Source: Heliopora coerulea
Taxonomy: Eukaryota; Cnidaria; Anthozoa; Scleralcyonacea; Helioporidae
Length of the DNA stretch: 64,000 nucleotides
Direction of reading: 5' to 3'
Assembly (NCBI GenBank): GCA_030142905.1
Contig: JASJOG010000141.1
Coordinates: forward strand, 484,501-548,500
This document shows, one piece after another, positions 33,668-46,368 of this stretch. Within the stretch, counting starts at the first letter, position 1. Each line of letters opens with the position of its first letter. The notes under the pieces were generated by a model. It saw only the letters and a program-made list of their open reading frames with translations. It was not told where the DNA came from and did no database searches. The translations under genes were made by a program, and so were the position numbers.

Positions 33668-36184
33668 TATAACTCGCTCTGGCGTAAAAGCATTGAGCAC
33701 TCTTCAAGACACCAACTTCCACGCCTATATCCGATATATATATATAAAATTTTATCAGTAAAATTTTTATATATTAAAATGAAAAGTGCTTCGGTTGTAA
33801 AACACGAGTAAAAGTGTATAGCGATAAATTGTATAAAATAATGTAGAGAACAAGATACATTAACCATTCATTTTCATTTTCGCACAAACATTTTGGCTTT
33901 TAAGCTCTTCAAGTGCTATGAAACACCTTCCACCTATGAAAAACCTAAATCACAATGTTAAGTAAACAGGTTCAAAATTTCGCATGTGAAATCTTGGTTT
34001 TTGTAACTTTTATTTCTCATATGGAATAGCAGATTCACGTATGCAAATTAATGTCACATATGATATTTTTATTTCACAGATGGAATTGAAATAATTCACA
34101 TATGAAACAGTTTTTCTATGTGAAATTGTACGTGAAATTTTTGTAAAGGAGTGTGGAAATATCACCGCACATTGTCTCCATCGCATCTTGTTTTAACTTC
34201 AATATCAAACTACGAGATAACGTTTTTCAGTTTGTGTATTCTTGAATCGCAGTCCAATTTTCAGACTTCGCAATTCCATCAATCAAAAAGTTGCTACTCA
34301 GAAAGTCTTTTCCCAGAGCAAAAATGTATCAAAAAGGTGATAAACTATGTTTATGTGACTTGTATTTACATAAACATTTTCGATAGTAAGCATGCGAAGG
34401 ACGTGGAAATCCTCTCTTGGGTTCTCGGTCTCCAAGCAGTTCTTTACTTATATTCCACATGGTTCGGTTTCCTTTGTTCTTTTGGGGGAATATATTTACT
34501 ATTCCCTGTCAATTAACTGCCCAAAAGGCTGGTGGCATTTTCTATCAGTAAATGGGGAATGCGGAGCCATAAACAATGAAGGAAGACTGGCATAACAATG
34601 AATTTATATTCCCCTCTGATATTCCCCCCAAATATTCCACTATAATATTCCCTGTGCCACTCCTTATCTTCCTTCTAATTAAAAAAATAAGGAACACCAA
34701 GTACACTTCAACAATACACATTTTAAGTGAAGGTTACATACCGTGACTTGGGTGTTTAAGCGATATATAAACCTGAGGGCGAAGCCCGAAGGTTGACATA
34801 TCGCTTGAACACCGAGATTAAGGTATATAACCGACTTATATTATCGTTGGTAAAGTTTCGAAAGAAGCAATTAATTTGCCCGACAAATGGACAGAAATGG
34901 CGAAATTTTGGAAGAAAGTTCATGAATATCTTTGAGGTTTATAACTTCATTATAAACCTCTCGAGAAACAAAAGAAACTAGCCAACGATGATATAACAAG
35001 TCTTATAAACGCGTAAAACATCTCACATTTTAAGTACAACTGAGCAGTTGCTTATATTGAGCACATGACTTCGCTCGGGAAACGCTATCGCCTACCTTAA
35101 ATTCTTTTGTTGTTGGCTATTGATGAAGCAGACCTTGCTTCTTTGTAAAACGTCTGAAACGGACTCTATCTTTTCAGCTAACCCTTTGGTAGGTATGAAG
35201 AGAACTTATATACTTGTGATCTGTTCAGACACTAATTTTGTGTTCAAAAAATCTCGTCGGACTCACCACTCATGTTTACCAAGTTCAAGCATGTTAAACC
35301 AACCAAACAAATGACTTTGCAATTTAAATATACCTTTTCAAAATCCCACTACAGATGTTCGAACTTCTCTTGTATTATTTCAGCCCTTTAGATACGCATT
35401 CCGAAAGATCCTCAGAACAAAAGCATCTCTTTGCAATTGTCTCTCAACTCAACCTCATCCATGTGGAATGTAAGATATTTTTAGGCTTCTCGGGGATGTG
35501 ATTTATTCACGTCGGGCTACCCCCTCGTTGCCTCAAAATAACCCATACGTATTTACGATCAAGTTCAGTGACTCGTCGACAATTGCTTCAATTTCAATCT
35601 ATTTCTCGTCAACGATCGATTCTAGTTCGGTGTGCATGTCAGTGTGGCTCAGTTTGTATTCTATTTAACTTAAACATGTAACTAGTGATTACACAATCGG
35701 AGCTTGCAAGTCGTGCTTGACAGAATTTACCTTCGGTTTGCAAATGAGTCGTCACTGTTCAGGCAATGCTTCTTTGCATATTTCCGATCCTGTTTAATTT
35801 CTCGTCAACGATCGCTTCTAACAAAACACTCTGAAGGCCGATTTCCAGTCGGCGTAAAAAGTCGCGCGCCAGGAAGAACAATGAGATGCGAAACCAGCTG
35901 CGTCCGCATGGGTCACTGCCAGTTCGCCGAAAGTTCAAGCATACTTACGGGTCCGCCATTGGAAACACCTTCCTTAGAAGGTTTTAGAAGGCTGAGGTTC
36001 GTTTCTCTCGGATGTGTTTTTTTCCCCTTTTTCTTGTTGATAAAGCAAATTTGCTCGCTTGTCGTCATGCTTTAATTCTAATGTAATATTATCGTTGCGC
36101 TTCACTTAGGCTATATTGCAGCAAGGCAATTGAACTTTGATTAAAACTGTTTGGAATAAGAACCAGTGGGTTAGTTGCGAAAAA
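33668..36184. other. Gene-poor stretch between satellite and DDX59
   Basis: No conserved domain or convincing splice pattern is visible. Open frames here are short and low-similarity. Sequence at 34010-34140 repeats tcacatatggaat-like words, and 34732-34834 is a small foldback (own entry). Confidence 0.5.
34732..34834. mobile_element. Small foldback, ggttacatacc family, copy 1
   Basis: ggttacataccgtgac and gtgtttaagcgatatataaacc are mirrored by ggttgacatatcgcttgaacac and ggtatataacc. The loop is gagggcgaagccc. A second copy lies at 37528-37626. Confidence 0.75.
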
Positions 36185-36429
36185 CATGGACACGTACTCC
36201 ATATTCACTTTGAAATATATTTAATTCGAATCCGTTATGCGGTCTCCAAATTCTTTGAACTCACTGGATTTTTGCCGGAGAAACTTACAACAATTATTCA
36301 TCGAAAGCGAAGTGAATATTGTTGAATATTTCTCCGGCAAAAAACTTCAGTGAGTTCAAAGAATTCTGAGACCGCATGCCGGGTTCGTATTAAATATATT
36401 TCAAAGTGAATATAGAGTACGTGTCCATG
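36185..36429. mobile_element. 245-bp foldback element
   Basis: The arms of about 110 bp begin catggacacgtactc and end gagtacgtgtccatg. They share ttcactttgaaatatattta, gcggtctc and tttgaactcactg with their complements. The centre is aatattgttgaatattt-like. There are only a few mismatches, so insertion was recent. Confidence 0.85.
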
Positions 36430-37180
36430 CTATAATACTAAAACAATTATTCGCCTGAGGCTCAGTAAATATTATTGAATAATCCCCTCGACTTTGTCGC
36501 GAGGATTATTCTATAATATTTGAACCGAGTTCTACTTTTTGGAAAGATTCCGGCAATGCTGCAATAAATTCGTCAGTCGTTGCACAGTGTAACATCCTTC
36601 GTGCAACCTGTCTCGTAAATCTAATCCTTTTCACCCAACGAAAATGAATGACCGGTTCAGTCTTAGTCCTTCGCAAGCGCCATTGCGAGACAGATCCTTG
36701 TCTAGTGTAACACCGCTTATCGCGCAACCGCAATGCAGCCCATTCAGCCATTGCGAGACAAGGTGGACGGACTATTGTTTGGTATAATACCACCTTCATC
36801 TCCACCGGCTCAGTTTCTTTTTTTTTCTCTCAGGAAGTTGATAAATAACTGATAAACTTACTGAGGTTCATATTTATTTATCAACCAGCAGATCCAATAG
36901 ATCGAGCACCTTGGCATTTCCTTGCAAATGTTAAAAACGACTTAAAACGTAAACACACACGATTCATCAACACATGCAAACAAACCGGCAACATTTATCC
37001 CACTAGTAAGCACTAACGCTATCCATTTCTTTTGGAAACTTTCAATATTCTCCACAATAACATCTAAACATTTAGCGGTCTTGTATCCCAGAAGATGGAA
37101 ATATCTGGAACGAATGTCGACTAAGATCAGCCAAACTTTGCTAAATTAGCCTTAGAAAATCTCAACAATCGTGATATTTA

Positions 37181-37334
37181 ACAATTATTGGATTCAGCTT
37201 TCGCATGATACCAAGAATTATCCAGACCTTGGTTAATGTTTATGTTATTTTTACATTATTAATGTATAATGTTATACATTAACCAAGGTCTGGATAATTC
37301 TTGGTATCATGCGAAAGCTGAATTGAATAATTGT
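37181..37334. mobile_element. 154-bp foldback element
   Basis: The arms read gattcagctttcgcatgata, ccaagaattatccagacctt and ggttaatgt, then their near-exact reverse complement. Single-arm relatives with attatccagacctcggt lie at about 54490-54530. Confidence 0.85.
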
Positions 37335-37527
37335 TTTATCATACAATTATAAATCGAGGAAGACTCCGCCGTGACATTACTTGTGGCTAAGAAAAGCTTG
37401 TCAGATTAACAATCACGTCACCTACAGACAATTGTTGATGTCTTGTAGGTAACGAGACATCGAGAATTGTCTATTGGTTTTTAACCAATCAGAATCGAGA
37501 TTGTAGCAGTATTTTATAATGGAAGGC

Positions 37528-37626
37528 GGTTACATACCTTAGACCTCGGTGTCTAAGCAATATATCACCCGTTGGGCTTCGCCCTCAGGTTTATATATCG
37601 CTTGAACGCCTCAGTCACGGTTTTTA
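37528..37626. mobile_element. Small foldback, ggttacatacc family, copy 2
   Basis: ggttacataccttagacctcg with gtgtctaagcaatatat at the left, and tttatatatcgcttgaacgc at the right, around a gggcttcgccct centre. It is related in inverted order to 34732-34834. Confidence 0.7.
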
Positions 37627-37713
37627 CCCTTTCCTTATCATGCAACCGCAATGCAACGGATTCAGCCATTTCGAGACAATCTGAACAGACCATTACCTAG
37701 TATAGCACCAATT

Positions 37714-37877
37714 CATTCTTGTTTCTTACTGGTCGACATTCGCCAGTTAATTCTCAATGTCCGAAAGCCGCGACATCATTTCCGCCGAATATCGTGAATT
37801 ATTCGACGGAGTTGTCCAAAAACAACATATTGGACGCTGATGACGTAACCACCTCAAGGCCACGAAAATTACAAAAC
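37714..37877. repeat. Dispersed 164-bp repeat, copy 1 (copy 2 at 53993-54156)
   Basis: attcttgtttcttactggtc through gccgaatatcgtgaattatt and gacgctgatgacgtaaccac occurs again at 53993-54156 on the same strand at about 90% identity. The second copy is inside a LONP1 intron. No coding frame spans it. Confidence 0.85.
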
Positions 37878-38339
37878 AGCCTTCAGCTTCGGCAAATGAC
37901 GTTAACCTCGATCTGGATTATTCTTGATATCATGCTCAGCGTCATCCAATAACTGTTTATCATCAAGCAACCGACTCAGCCATTGTGAGACAAGTTGCAT
38001 AGTATAAAACCACATTTAAAACCATCAAAATTAATACTTTCTCAGCGGGATAAGACTTCTATTATTTTACTCTGGCTAACCCCAGACTATTTTGCTCGTC
38101 AAAGGGAGATTTCCCGCCAAGAAAGAGTTAAGGAATAAAGCACACAATTTAGTGTTTTTATCCAACCATGGTTCATGGGAAGTGGTCGAGATTAAACAGT
38201 TCATAACCACCAATTGTTTGACGACTACTCCGGGTTTTGTGGGCAAGGAAACTGAGAGGTACTGGCCTTTTAGACCTAATGGCATTATAACAAGCCTTTC
38301 AGGTCTAATAAGCCCAACACAGAACAGCAGTCAAAAATG

Positions 38340-39060
38340 TTAGCGGTTTTTTAATCTTCTTCTAAAGGTACTTTTCTTCAGCATGTCCATCAAGTTATCT
38401 CTGTTAACGTAACTCTCTTCAACCTTTCGTTTGCGACCCTGCCGTTTATGTTTCCTGTCATACCGTTGCTGTGCCAAATGTGGAGAATTTGTTAGCTCTG
38501 GCGGGAGTTTAACCCCGTGGGGTTGAACAGTTTCAGTTAAATCTAGGAAGACCCCTTTGTTTGTGTTGTTTATGAATGTTATGGCAAGACCCTTAGACCC
38601 CAGCCTCCCAGCTCGACCAACTTGATGAATATACTCATCCACACTCGACGGCATGTCAAAGTTGATAACCTACATAACGGAAGTAATGAACATAGAACTG
38701 TCAAACTGAGCGACAAAGAGACTGAAATTTCATCCGGTGGATCATTTACACCATTTTGATTACTGTAAAATTATCGAGACATACTTCCTTGTTTTTACCT
38801 ATTACTTCGTGTTTTTTTGTATAGTTTCGTGTAGTTTTCAGCTTAAAATTATTGTTGAGAAGATATGAGAACTTTTTTGGTAGTTTGTTATAGTAAACCG
38901 TTTGTAAAACGTACCTAAATCTGGTTGGTTTGTCTTCAAATCAACTCGGAAATTTTCCCGCCAAAACTAGCTGGTCTGTACGAAAATCTTATTGCACGAC
39001 TAGGCAGCCAATCAGCGTGAGTCATTTTGCGTGAATACAGGATAGCGAGCTTGGCCATAA

Positions 39061-39114
<54 letters not shown>

Positions 39115-42100
39115 CTCGATCATATAACCTCTCTATCCAAGTTTAACATTAAGAATATAAAATCATCAAGATAAACTTTTTTTTAAAATATATATATATT
39201 TATTATATGGCCGAGCTCGCTATCCGGTCTGTACGAAGGACAGATTAGTGATAAACGAAAATAAATCTTCAGCATATTAAGCATATTAAACTCTAATATG
39301 CTTTAAATTGCAAGATAATTAAGTCACTGTACTTCCACACAGAACAAGTCAATCGAAAGTCTCAGATTTTTCTTTTTAAATCCCGTTGATAGTTAATTTG
39401 GAGAGTTTGGAGCCTTTGTTTTGAAAAGGACAATACGTATAGCAGATTGTTCCTGTTTATAAAATTCAGTTATGTTTATCTTGCTGTGTAGTTCCGTTTC
39501 AATTAAATTATATCTGCATTCCGGATGCTTAAGGACAGTTGTTCAGAAGTGCTGTTGTGATATAACTGTCACGACGTCACTTGAAAGAGACCAGTCATGA
39601 AATTTGATTCTACCCCGTTAATACGGCCACCTCGTTAATACGGCCAGAAACTTATGCCCCGTTAGTGGCCGTATTAATAGGGTTCCACTGTATGTCGAAG
39701 ATGACTACTACTGAGGACGTCGAAAAGTTAGTCACCAACAGTCTCTCTCAAGACTACACTAACTTGGGCAATCTACCATCACCAACACGTAATTATTAGT
39801 TTTTGTACAGGGGATAAGCATACGCCCTTGTCAGAAAAAAAAGGTAGGGAAACTTGTCCTTGTTGTCCTAAGAACTACGAACCGTGACGCCCACGCTCGA
39901 GATACCTTCGTTATTTTTGCCCCTCACCTGTTTCACACATCGGAGATCCAGTCCTCTTCCTATAATTCCTGTGCACACCAACACATCGTATTCGCCAGCT
40001 AAGAATGATGCTAAAATTCTGGTTCTTTCACTTTGAACCTTATCCCCATGCATCGAAGTGCAGTGAATATTACATGTCTGAATGTAAGAATAATAAACTA
40101 AGAAAATTCTCACACAGCAGCTATTTTAAGGGGTGGGGTAAGGGTGGCTAGGAGTTAGGGGTTGGGTTAGGGGTGGGGTCGGGGTAAAGGGGGGTAGGCA
40201 CAGAGAAAGGGGTTCCTTTTGCTCGCTTGTTTGATCGTTTTTTAAACAATGTCATATCTAACAAATTTGAAATTGAGCTTGGTCGCATCATTTGTTGAAT
40301 TGGTACGGCTGAAAACCCAAAGAACAAACGTAGGGTCGTATACAACCAGGTTTGCAGCCTAAGAGTTGACGAGGAAAATCGTCTGGCGTTGGCCAGGGTA
40401 AAATAGTCCGGCTTAAACCAGAGTTAATTATGAGTAAGACTCGGACACAAAAGAGTGAAGTCCCCAAAAGAACATTGCTCTCGAATATGTTAAGTTTCCA
40501 TACTTTGTTTTCATAAAGAAAATCACAAGATTTCCAGGTCGTTCTGACTGTTTGAACTGTATTTGGCCAACCCTCCTTCGTTATGGGTTCGAGGTACTTA
40601 ATTTCCAGTAAAAGACAAATATCTTTCGAACCAATTTTACGAGCATTGGGGAAAATTTTTCACGGTTCATTTCGGGGCAGGCTGGGTACGAAAATTAACT
40701 GCAAAGTTTGAAATTTCAGTCGAAGTTGCATGTCTTGTATTGTGTACAACGATTTCTGTATTGTGTACAATGATTCTGAAAATTACACCAACGATGAGGG
40801 ACGTACACCGCACTTTCTCTCACGGGGCTTAAAGTTTAGTATAACATATACCTCAATGTTTTTGAAGGTTTTTGGCAGTGTCACAAAGTAAAATTTCATG
40901 CTTGGAATAGGGATGTGCGATTATTAAAATTTCTGACATCGCAATTAATTGCGATTATTTTAATAAAAATCACGATTAATCGATGGACTCTCTAGCGTTC
41001 ATCAACAGTATCATTACATTATACGTGCATTATAACAGTACCTACATGACAGTAATACTACAGTACTACAACCATAGGTACAGTAATAACATGGCATACA
41101 ACACTATACTACTGTTCTTTAGTACTATACTATACCATACTATACCATACTGTACTATAGTATACTATGCCATACTATATTGTACCCTATTCTGAACTGT
41201 ACTGTACTGTAGTACACTACATTATATTTTAAATACTGTACTTCACTATACTGTATGCCATGAATCAAGTCAAGCAAATAGTTAATATTCACACATTTTG
41301 TGTGCAATTGCATATGCATGATGAACCCTTTCCTGCATAAATATATTACAACAATAAAGTACTGTAACAGAATGAATGAAAAAACAAACCAGAAACCAAA
41401 CAAGAACTACAAATAAAGGGAAATAAATCGTGCATGAAAGGGTTAATCAAAGCTTCTGAACTGCAATTGATTTTACAATCAAGTATGCCAATAGAAGTAC
41501 ATTGATCGATTAATCGATTTGCGTCACATCCCTGTTTTGAGTAACTAGGAATCAGTAGATTGAGCCTCCCCCCCTCAACTGCCTGCCAGTTGATATATAA
41601 ATAAAACTATAGCCTATGTAGTAAATTTTAAAGGTTGTTTTTGGGAGAGATTAGGTCTGGAGTAAGGGGAGTTTTACTGCCAGGTATTGGAAAATAATCC
41701 AACATAAAATGTGATCATCAAACTTTAGACATTCAGGTACAGCCACAGCAACACAATACAAGCACATGCAGCATCATTTATGGTTGTGAGATCTTGTTTT
41801 CTCTAGGAAGACAATTTCTGCTTTCAGTTGTCATTTTTCAAATTCTGATTACTAACAAAATCCAGAACTGGTAGACTTGAATTCTTTCCTAAATGAACCC
41901 ATTAAAGAGCAAGAGCACCCTTTATAATTTTACTCTGGTTGATCCCCGACAATTTTACTCGTCAAAGGGATGAGCCCCTTCCCTTCATGAGTTAACAATC
42001 ACACAATCATACTTCTTACCCTCTGAATTGCTTCAGCCAGCAAGTCAGCACCCATTTTGGAGTCCACAAAAACTAAAATAGGAGGAGTAAAGTACTTGTA

Positions 42101-45100
42101 ATCTTGTAATAAAGAAAACAGCCTTTTCTTTTTGGCTTTGTCATCCACCCACAGCACAATCTGCTTCACATCCATGTTTGGAGCACTTGGTGCACCAACT
42201 GATATCCATACAGGATTGTTTAGCAGTGAAGTTGATATTCTTTCAACGGCTGGTGGAATTGTTGCAGAGAAGAGCAGGGTCTGTCTTTGGTTTGGTAGGG
42301 TATCCATAATTGACTGGACCTAGAACCACATTATTTTAGTATACAAAATAAGGGCATGAAAGGGATGAAAGCTCATTGATACAGTTTTTGCTTGTTCATC
42401 TGTTCATTCATTTATTTGTTCATGCATACATTCATTTGTTCATTCATAAATTCATTTCACTCTTTTGCTTGCTTGCTTACTTATTCATTTCGTGAATGTC
42501 AAGCAAAAACTTCACATGCATTTGAAACCAGAGAGAAAAGTTAGTCATGACCGATATGAAAGAAAATATTTGCTTTTTCAAATGAAAACTGTACTGAAAT
42601 AAGATGAAATGTTGGCTACAAGTGGCAGTAAACATGAAACTGTTTTCAATACATAATTTCTGCACCTGTAGCATATCTATGCCCCAAGACCTATGTTCCC
42701 TTGTATGTTAGTGATCCTGATTCATCAGCAGTTTCAGTACATCAAAAATCTTGATCTATTGTACTAACTTATGATAAAAACACTGATGAACCCTTTCCCA
42801 AGATTCCCCCAGCATTATGTTACTGCTGTAACTATATTCAATTCATAAGAATGTTGCTTGACTTTCAAAAAGCTAAAAGATGCCTACTTAAGGGCTCTTG
42901 TTGGATTTTTATGGGTTTTTCCAAGTTTGCAACGATGAACATCCTGAATTAGGTAGAACCTTGTAGAATCTGATTTTTTACCTTTTTGAATCTGATTTTA
43001 GAATCTGTAAAAATGAAAACCAAACAGGTCGAGGAACTGGTAAAACTGAGAATAGAAAATACTGACAGTGCTATGGCAATGCATTAGATGAAGACCTTTC
43101 ATCAGAGGGAAATCCAAAATTACATAAAAACTATGTCATTCAGTCTATGTCTACATTTACATCTACAATAAGTCTGATTCAAACATGCCCATAATCATGC
43201 AATGACAAAATTCAAGTATCACAATGGGTGCTGCTTGGGCAGTTGGAGACCAACACCACAGTAACAATCTATGGGTACAGTACATCTCTGAACCCAAAAT
43301 AATATAAAAGGAAGGTGCTTTCCAGCCAGTGTTAAGCCAATGATTGAGAAGCCAAAACAATGAGACTGCCGAACTTTAAGAGCACATTTACACAATACGA
43401 TTGTTGTATATGATTGTTCATTTTGTAGTATGAAATGTTGTCTCAGAGGCACAATTCCTGTTTTTTATTGGCTCGCTAAAGTAGCAACATGTATGGATGA
43501 CTCCAATGAGTTAACCGAATACATCAGAACATATAATCACATATAACAATCATATTATGTAAATGGACCCTAAGAGAGGCATATCTCATCTTGTAAGTTT
43601 CTGCCATTCCCTCACCTTTTGGCTTCTTGCACACCTCTAACAGTTCGGTTAAATAAACAGAAGTATAGACAAACCTGTTTCTCAAATCCCATTTGTAGAA
43701 GAACATCAACTTCATCAATGACTAATATTTGTATCTCTGAGAGGTCTGTATCTGTTTTATCCATCAACTCAGCAAGTCGGCCTGGTGTTGCAAAAACGAT
43801 CTGTACACCTTGCTGTAATCTGTATATTTGATTGGGCAATGGCAATCCACCAACTATCAGAGCTGTTTTCATATGGGACAGACCAACCATTAATTCCTTT
43901 GCTTGTTTCTCGATTTGCATGCATAGTTCTCGTGTTGGGGCTAGCACTAAACCTTTAGGAAGGGATAAGTCACCTTCTTCTTGTGACAAGGCTCCTAAAT
44001 ATGATGCAAATGTATATAAAAAAGGTTTTAAGAGAGTGAATGTAACCTTAAGTTGGATTCCTGTTAGGCATTCTGGATAGCTTTCCAAGTTTATTGATTG
44101 AAAACCACCAACAGTTGTAGTCTGTTGTTTAACATTTCATCAATAAAGATATAAAAAATTTAATAACTCTGATGTTCAGTTCTCTAATGTACTTCATTAT
44201 TCATATACATCAAGTATTTCTTTTTTTTGCTTTAAATCACCTAGTTGGGTAAATGGCTCAGTTAGAATGTATCTACGAAATACTACACAGCTGCCAATTT
44301 AAAATGACTTCTCACTCATTATCAAAATGCAACTGTCACTCCTGGTTTTGTACACATTAATTAGTAACTATACTCATTGCTGAGCTGTCCCACCTGGTCA
44401 AGATAATAAGCTACTAACCAAAAAGTTATTGCCCAAGTTATTTTTTTTTTGCTTTTGATTTTGATTATTCAATAGTCTCTACTTTTAACTGACCAAGCGT
44501 AATCCACTTGATGTGGCATTACAACTTAATCTTAATTCTGACTCTAACCCTAACCCTGACCCCACCTCTAAATCAGCTTCAACTCAAAAACGTTGTGGCA
44601 AGTTTCTAGTGTTGCAACATAAACTACACCTGTGAAGGCAATCTAACCTTTTCTATTACATCACTTACCCATATCATGGTGAATCTTTGTTATCATGGGT
44701 ATAAGGAATGCTGCAGTCTTTCCTGACCCGGTCTGGGCACATGCCAGTATATCATGTCCACTCAAAGCCACTGGAATAACCTGCATTTGAACAGGTGTGG
44801 GGATTTCATAACCAGAACTCTTTAAATTCTCCATCAGTTTTGCATCTAAATTACAGTGAGAAAATTCCAAAACTGGACGTTCAATTCTGTCTCCTTTTAC
44901 AGTGATCTCCATGCGCTCACGAAGTTCAGCGACTTGGTGAATGTTCAAAGATGCCACAACAGGATGAAGTTCATACTTGTAAAGTTGAAAAACGCTTTCC
45001 CTGCTGGCGCCGCTATGGACACCGGCGTTTTCAAGTATTGGGAGTTCCTCGTCTTCCCCTATTGTGTACCGTGCTGAATTAGTGCTTTTGCTTTCTCTTT

Positions 45101-45515
45101 GGTTCGTTTCAGCAGCTCGCCTTAGGTGTAGGTTTTTGGCTTTGCATTCTTTACTGCAGACGTCGTCTTCAGTTTGGTCACAGATATACTCTCCATATCT
45201 ACCGCAAACAATACACACTGGCTCTCCAGAGTCAGGCCAACGTTGGTTCTTACTGAAATAAACCACATCATCATCTTCACTAGCAACCTCCACAGTTTTT
45301 TGTTCGCTTTTGGAAACAGAACTATCTCTGGTTTCACCTAGGTTCACAGATAACATACACGTATCTTCTGCCTGTTTGGCCAGAGTATTATTTCCCCGGC
45401 TATTATTGTCAGACGAACCTGAGAATGTCGTCTTAACATGTTGCTTCCGTATTTTAGGTAAAGGACAAGGCTTAGGTTTGTGAATTAACGACCTTGGAAC
45501 AAACCTGTCCGCCAT
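38340..45515 (-). CDS. DDX59: DDX59: zf-HIT DEAD-box RNA helicase (5 coding exons)
   Basis: Exons on the minus strand: 45515-44669, 43994-43687, 42319-42020, 40077-39928, 38669-38340. They total 1,935 nt (644 codons plus stop), close to the usual ~620-residue family length. The N-terminal zf-HIT finger has [12 protein letters not shown] and CSKECK. Helicase motifs in order: the Q-motif region ([13 protein letters not shown]), I AQTGSGKT, Ia PTREL, Ib [51 protein letters not shown]. The family comprises ATP-dependent RNA helicases, and vertebrate DDX59 is tied to ciliary/Hedgehog signalling. Motif II is DEVD, not DEAD. Paralogue confusion is unlikely given the HIT finger and the C-terminal match. 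Confidence 0.95.
39040..39225. mobile_element. TIR element with TA-repeat interior
   Basis: ggatagcgagcttggccata and tatggccgagctcgctatcc are inverted ends, and the interior is largely a (ta)n run. It sits in a DDX59 intron. The interior contains a second short cgatcatata stretch but no frame. Confidence 0.7.
39611..39692. mobile_element. Decayed pogo-like MITE end
   Basis: Repeated gttaatacggcc units with a right terminus of gggttccactgta match the terminal and subterminal words of the 1126-2100 element. The left CAGT terminus is not preserved. Confidence 0.6.
40120..40200. other. G-rich run with quadruplex potential
   Basis: The plus strand has at least six runs of three or more G within 80 bp (ggggtgggg, gggttaggggtgggg and similar). 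It lies just upstream of DDX59 exon 4 in transcript direction, within the intron. It resembles telomeric repeats only loosely. Confidence 0.5.
40909..41534. mobile_element. hAT-like TIR element with tactata low-complexity interior
   Basis: The left agggatgtgcgat and right gcgtcacatccct are inverted. Subterminal ttaatcgat words occur at both ends. The middle (41030-41245) is a tactatac/actgtact repeat. No transposase. It lies in a DDX59 intron. Confidence 0.65.
43687..43994 (-). CDS. DDX59: DDX59 exon 2: motifs Ia, Ib and II
   Basis: The exon begins GALSQEE, joining in phase 1 to the exon-1 end ..KIHHDM. It encodes [34 protein letters not shown] and [17 protein letters not shown]. The gt donor at 43685-43686 is gtttgt, weaker than consensus. 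The Walker B-type box keeps both acidic residues needed for Mg-ATP. Confidence 0.93.
44669..45515 (-). CDS. DDX59: DDX59 exon 1: N-terminus, HIT finger, Q-motif, motif I
   Basis: This single 847-nt exon starts at the first ATG ([14 protein letters not shown]). It holds a Ser/Asn-rich segment, the zf-HIT Cys cluster, then [10 protein letters not shown] and [11 protein letters not shown]. It ends ..HHDMG in phase 1 before gtaagt. The start is supported by a basic N-terminus and by the lack of upstream in-frame coding similarity. Confidence 0.94.
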
Positions 45516-46368
45516 TGCTGGCTGGTAGCGTTGATAGGAGTGGGAGACTGAAAACTAGGAGAGTTGCTATAAGGAAACGCCCAAGCCCAAACGGATTGCT
45601 CCAAAATTACGTAATATTCTAAAATTGTATGTTATGTCATAGCAACAATTCTTTCCCAGACAACAGGGATACGATTTTTCTTCAAAACATTTGGCAATGT
45701 TTTGTAGGGCAAAATAATTTGTTACACCGTTAGAGGGCAATTGTCCCCAATGTTTCCTAGTTGCGCCTTCGAAAATAATTCACCAAGGATAAAATAATGC
45801 TTGAACTGCAGGTCATCATCCAAGATCAATTTAGTGACAAACTTCTAGAAATCCTCTAGTGCTATCCACGACGTCTTAATGTCATCTACCCACAGTCGTT
45901 TTTGCCTTCTGCGAAGTTACCGAAGTGGAACTAAAACCAATTTTCTCGTAGCAGACAACTGGTTGAAATGTCATGGAATATCTGGGGTGTATCGGCTCAT
46001 GACACGTTACATGAAAGCGCGTTTCACGAAAAGGAAAAAATGAATAGACGACAAAATGAAAACAAAATGGCCATCACTCGAAACCATACGATTATTACGA
46101 TTTAAGTTTCTACTGTTCTCTAACCTCTAAAGGTTTACAGGTCATACGTAGCCTAAGTATTATTAGCGTAGTATTCATACAGTTTTAGGTCCTCCACAAG
46201 TGTATCAGCATTTCGTACTGTGGATAGTCAACGGTCCACCTTTCGACAGGCAAATGAACAGCACACAGGGGGCTAGATGTTATAAGAGTTTGAAACCCGC
46301 TTCTAAATTTCTTTGGCTTTGCTCTTGTGGCGAATTCTTCCATCGACCATGCCATGGTCTTTCGAGGG
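45516..46368. promoter_or_regulatory. Intergenic region between LONP1 stop and DDX59 start
   Basis: These 853 bp must contain the LONP1 3' UTR and the DDX59 promoter, both read on the minus strand. I see no TATA box at a convincing position and no repeat family member. The assignment rests on position only. Confidence 0.5.

Noticed and set aside
35704..36075. A 123-codon plus-strand frame
   Set aside because: No recognisable domain, no splice or codon evidence, and it sits in a gene-poor repeat-rich stretch.
36506..36805. A 99-codon minus-strand frame
   Set aside because: It overlaps dispersed repeat words also seen near 37640 (caaccgcaatgca, gattcagccatt), so it is probably repeat-derived.
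44525..44570. ctaaccctaaccctgacccc, telomere-like
   Set aside because: Only two to three imperfect units in an intron of DDX59; too short for interstitial telomeric sequence.
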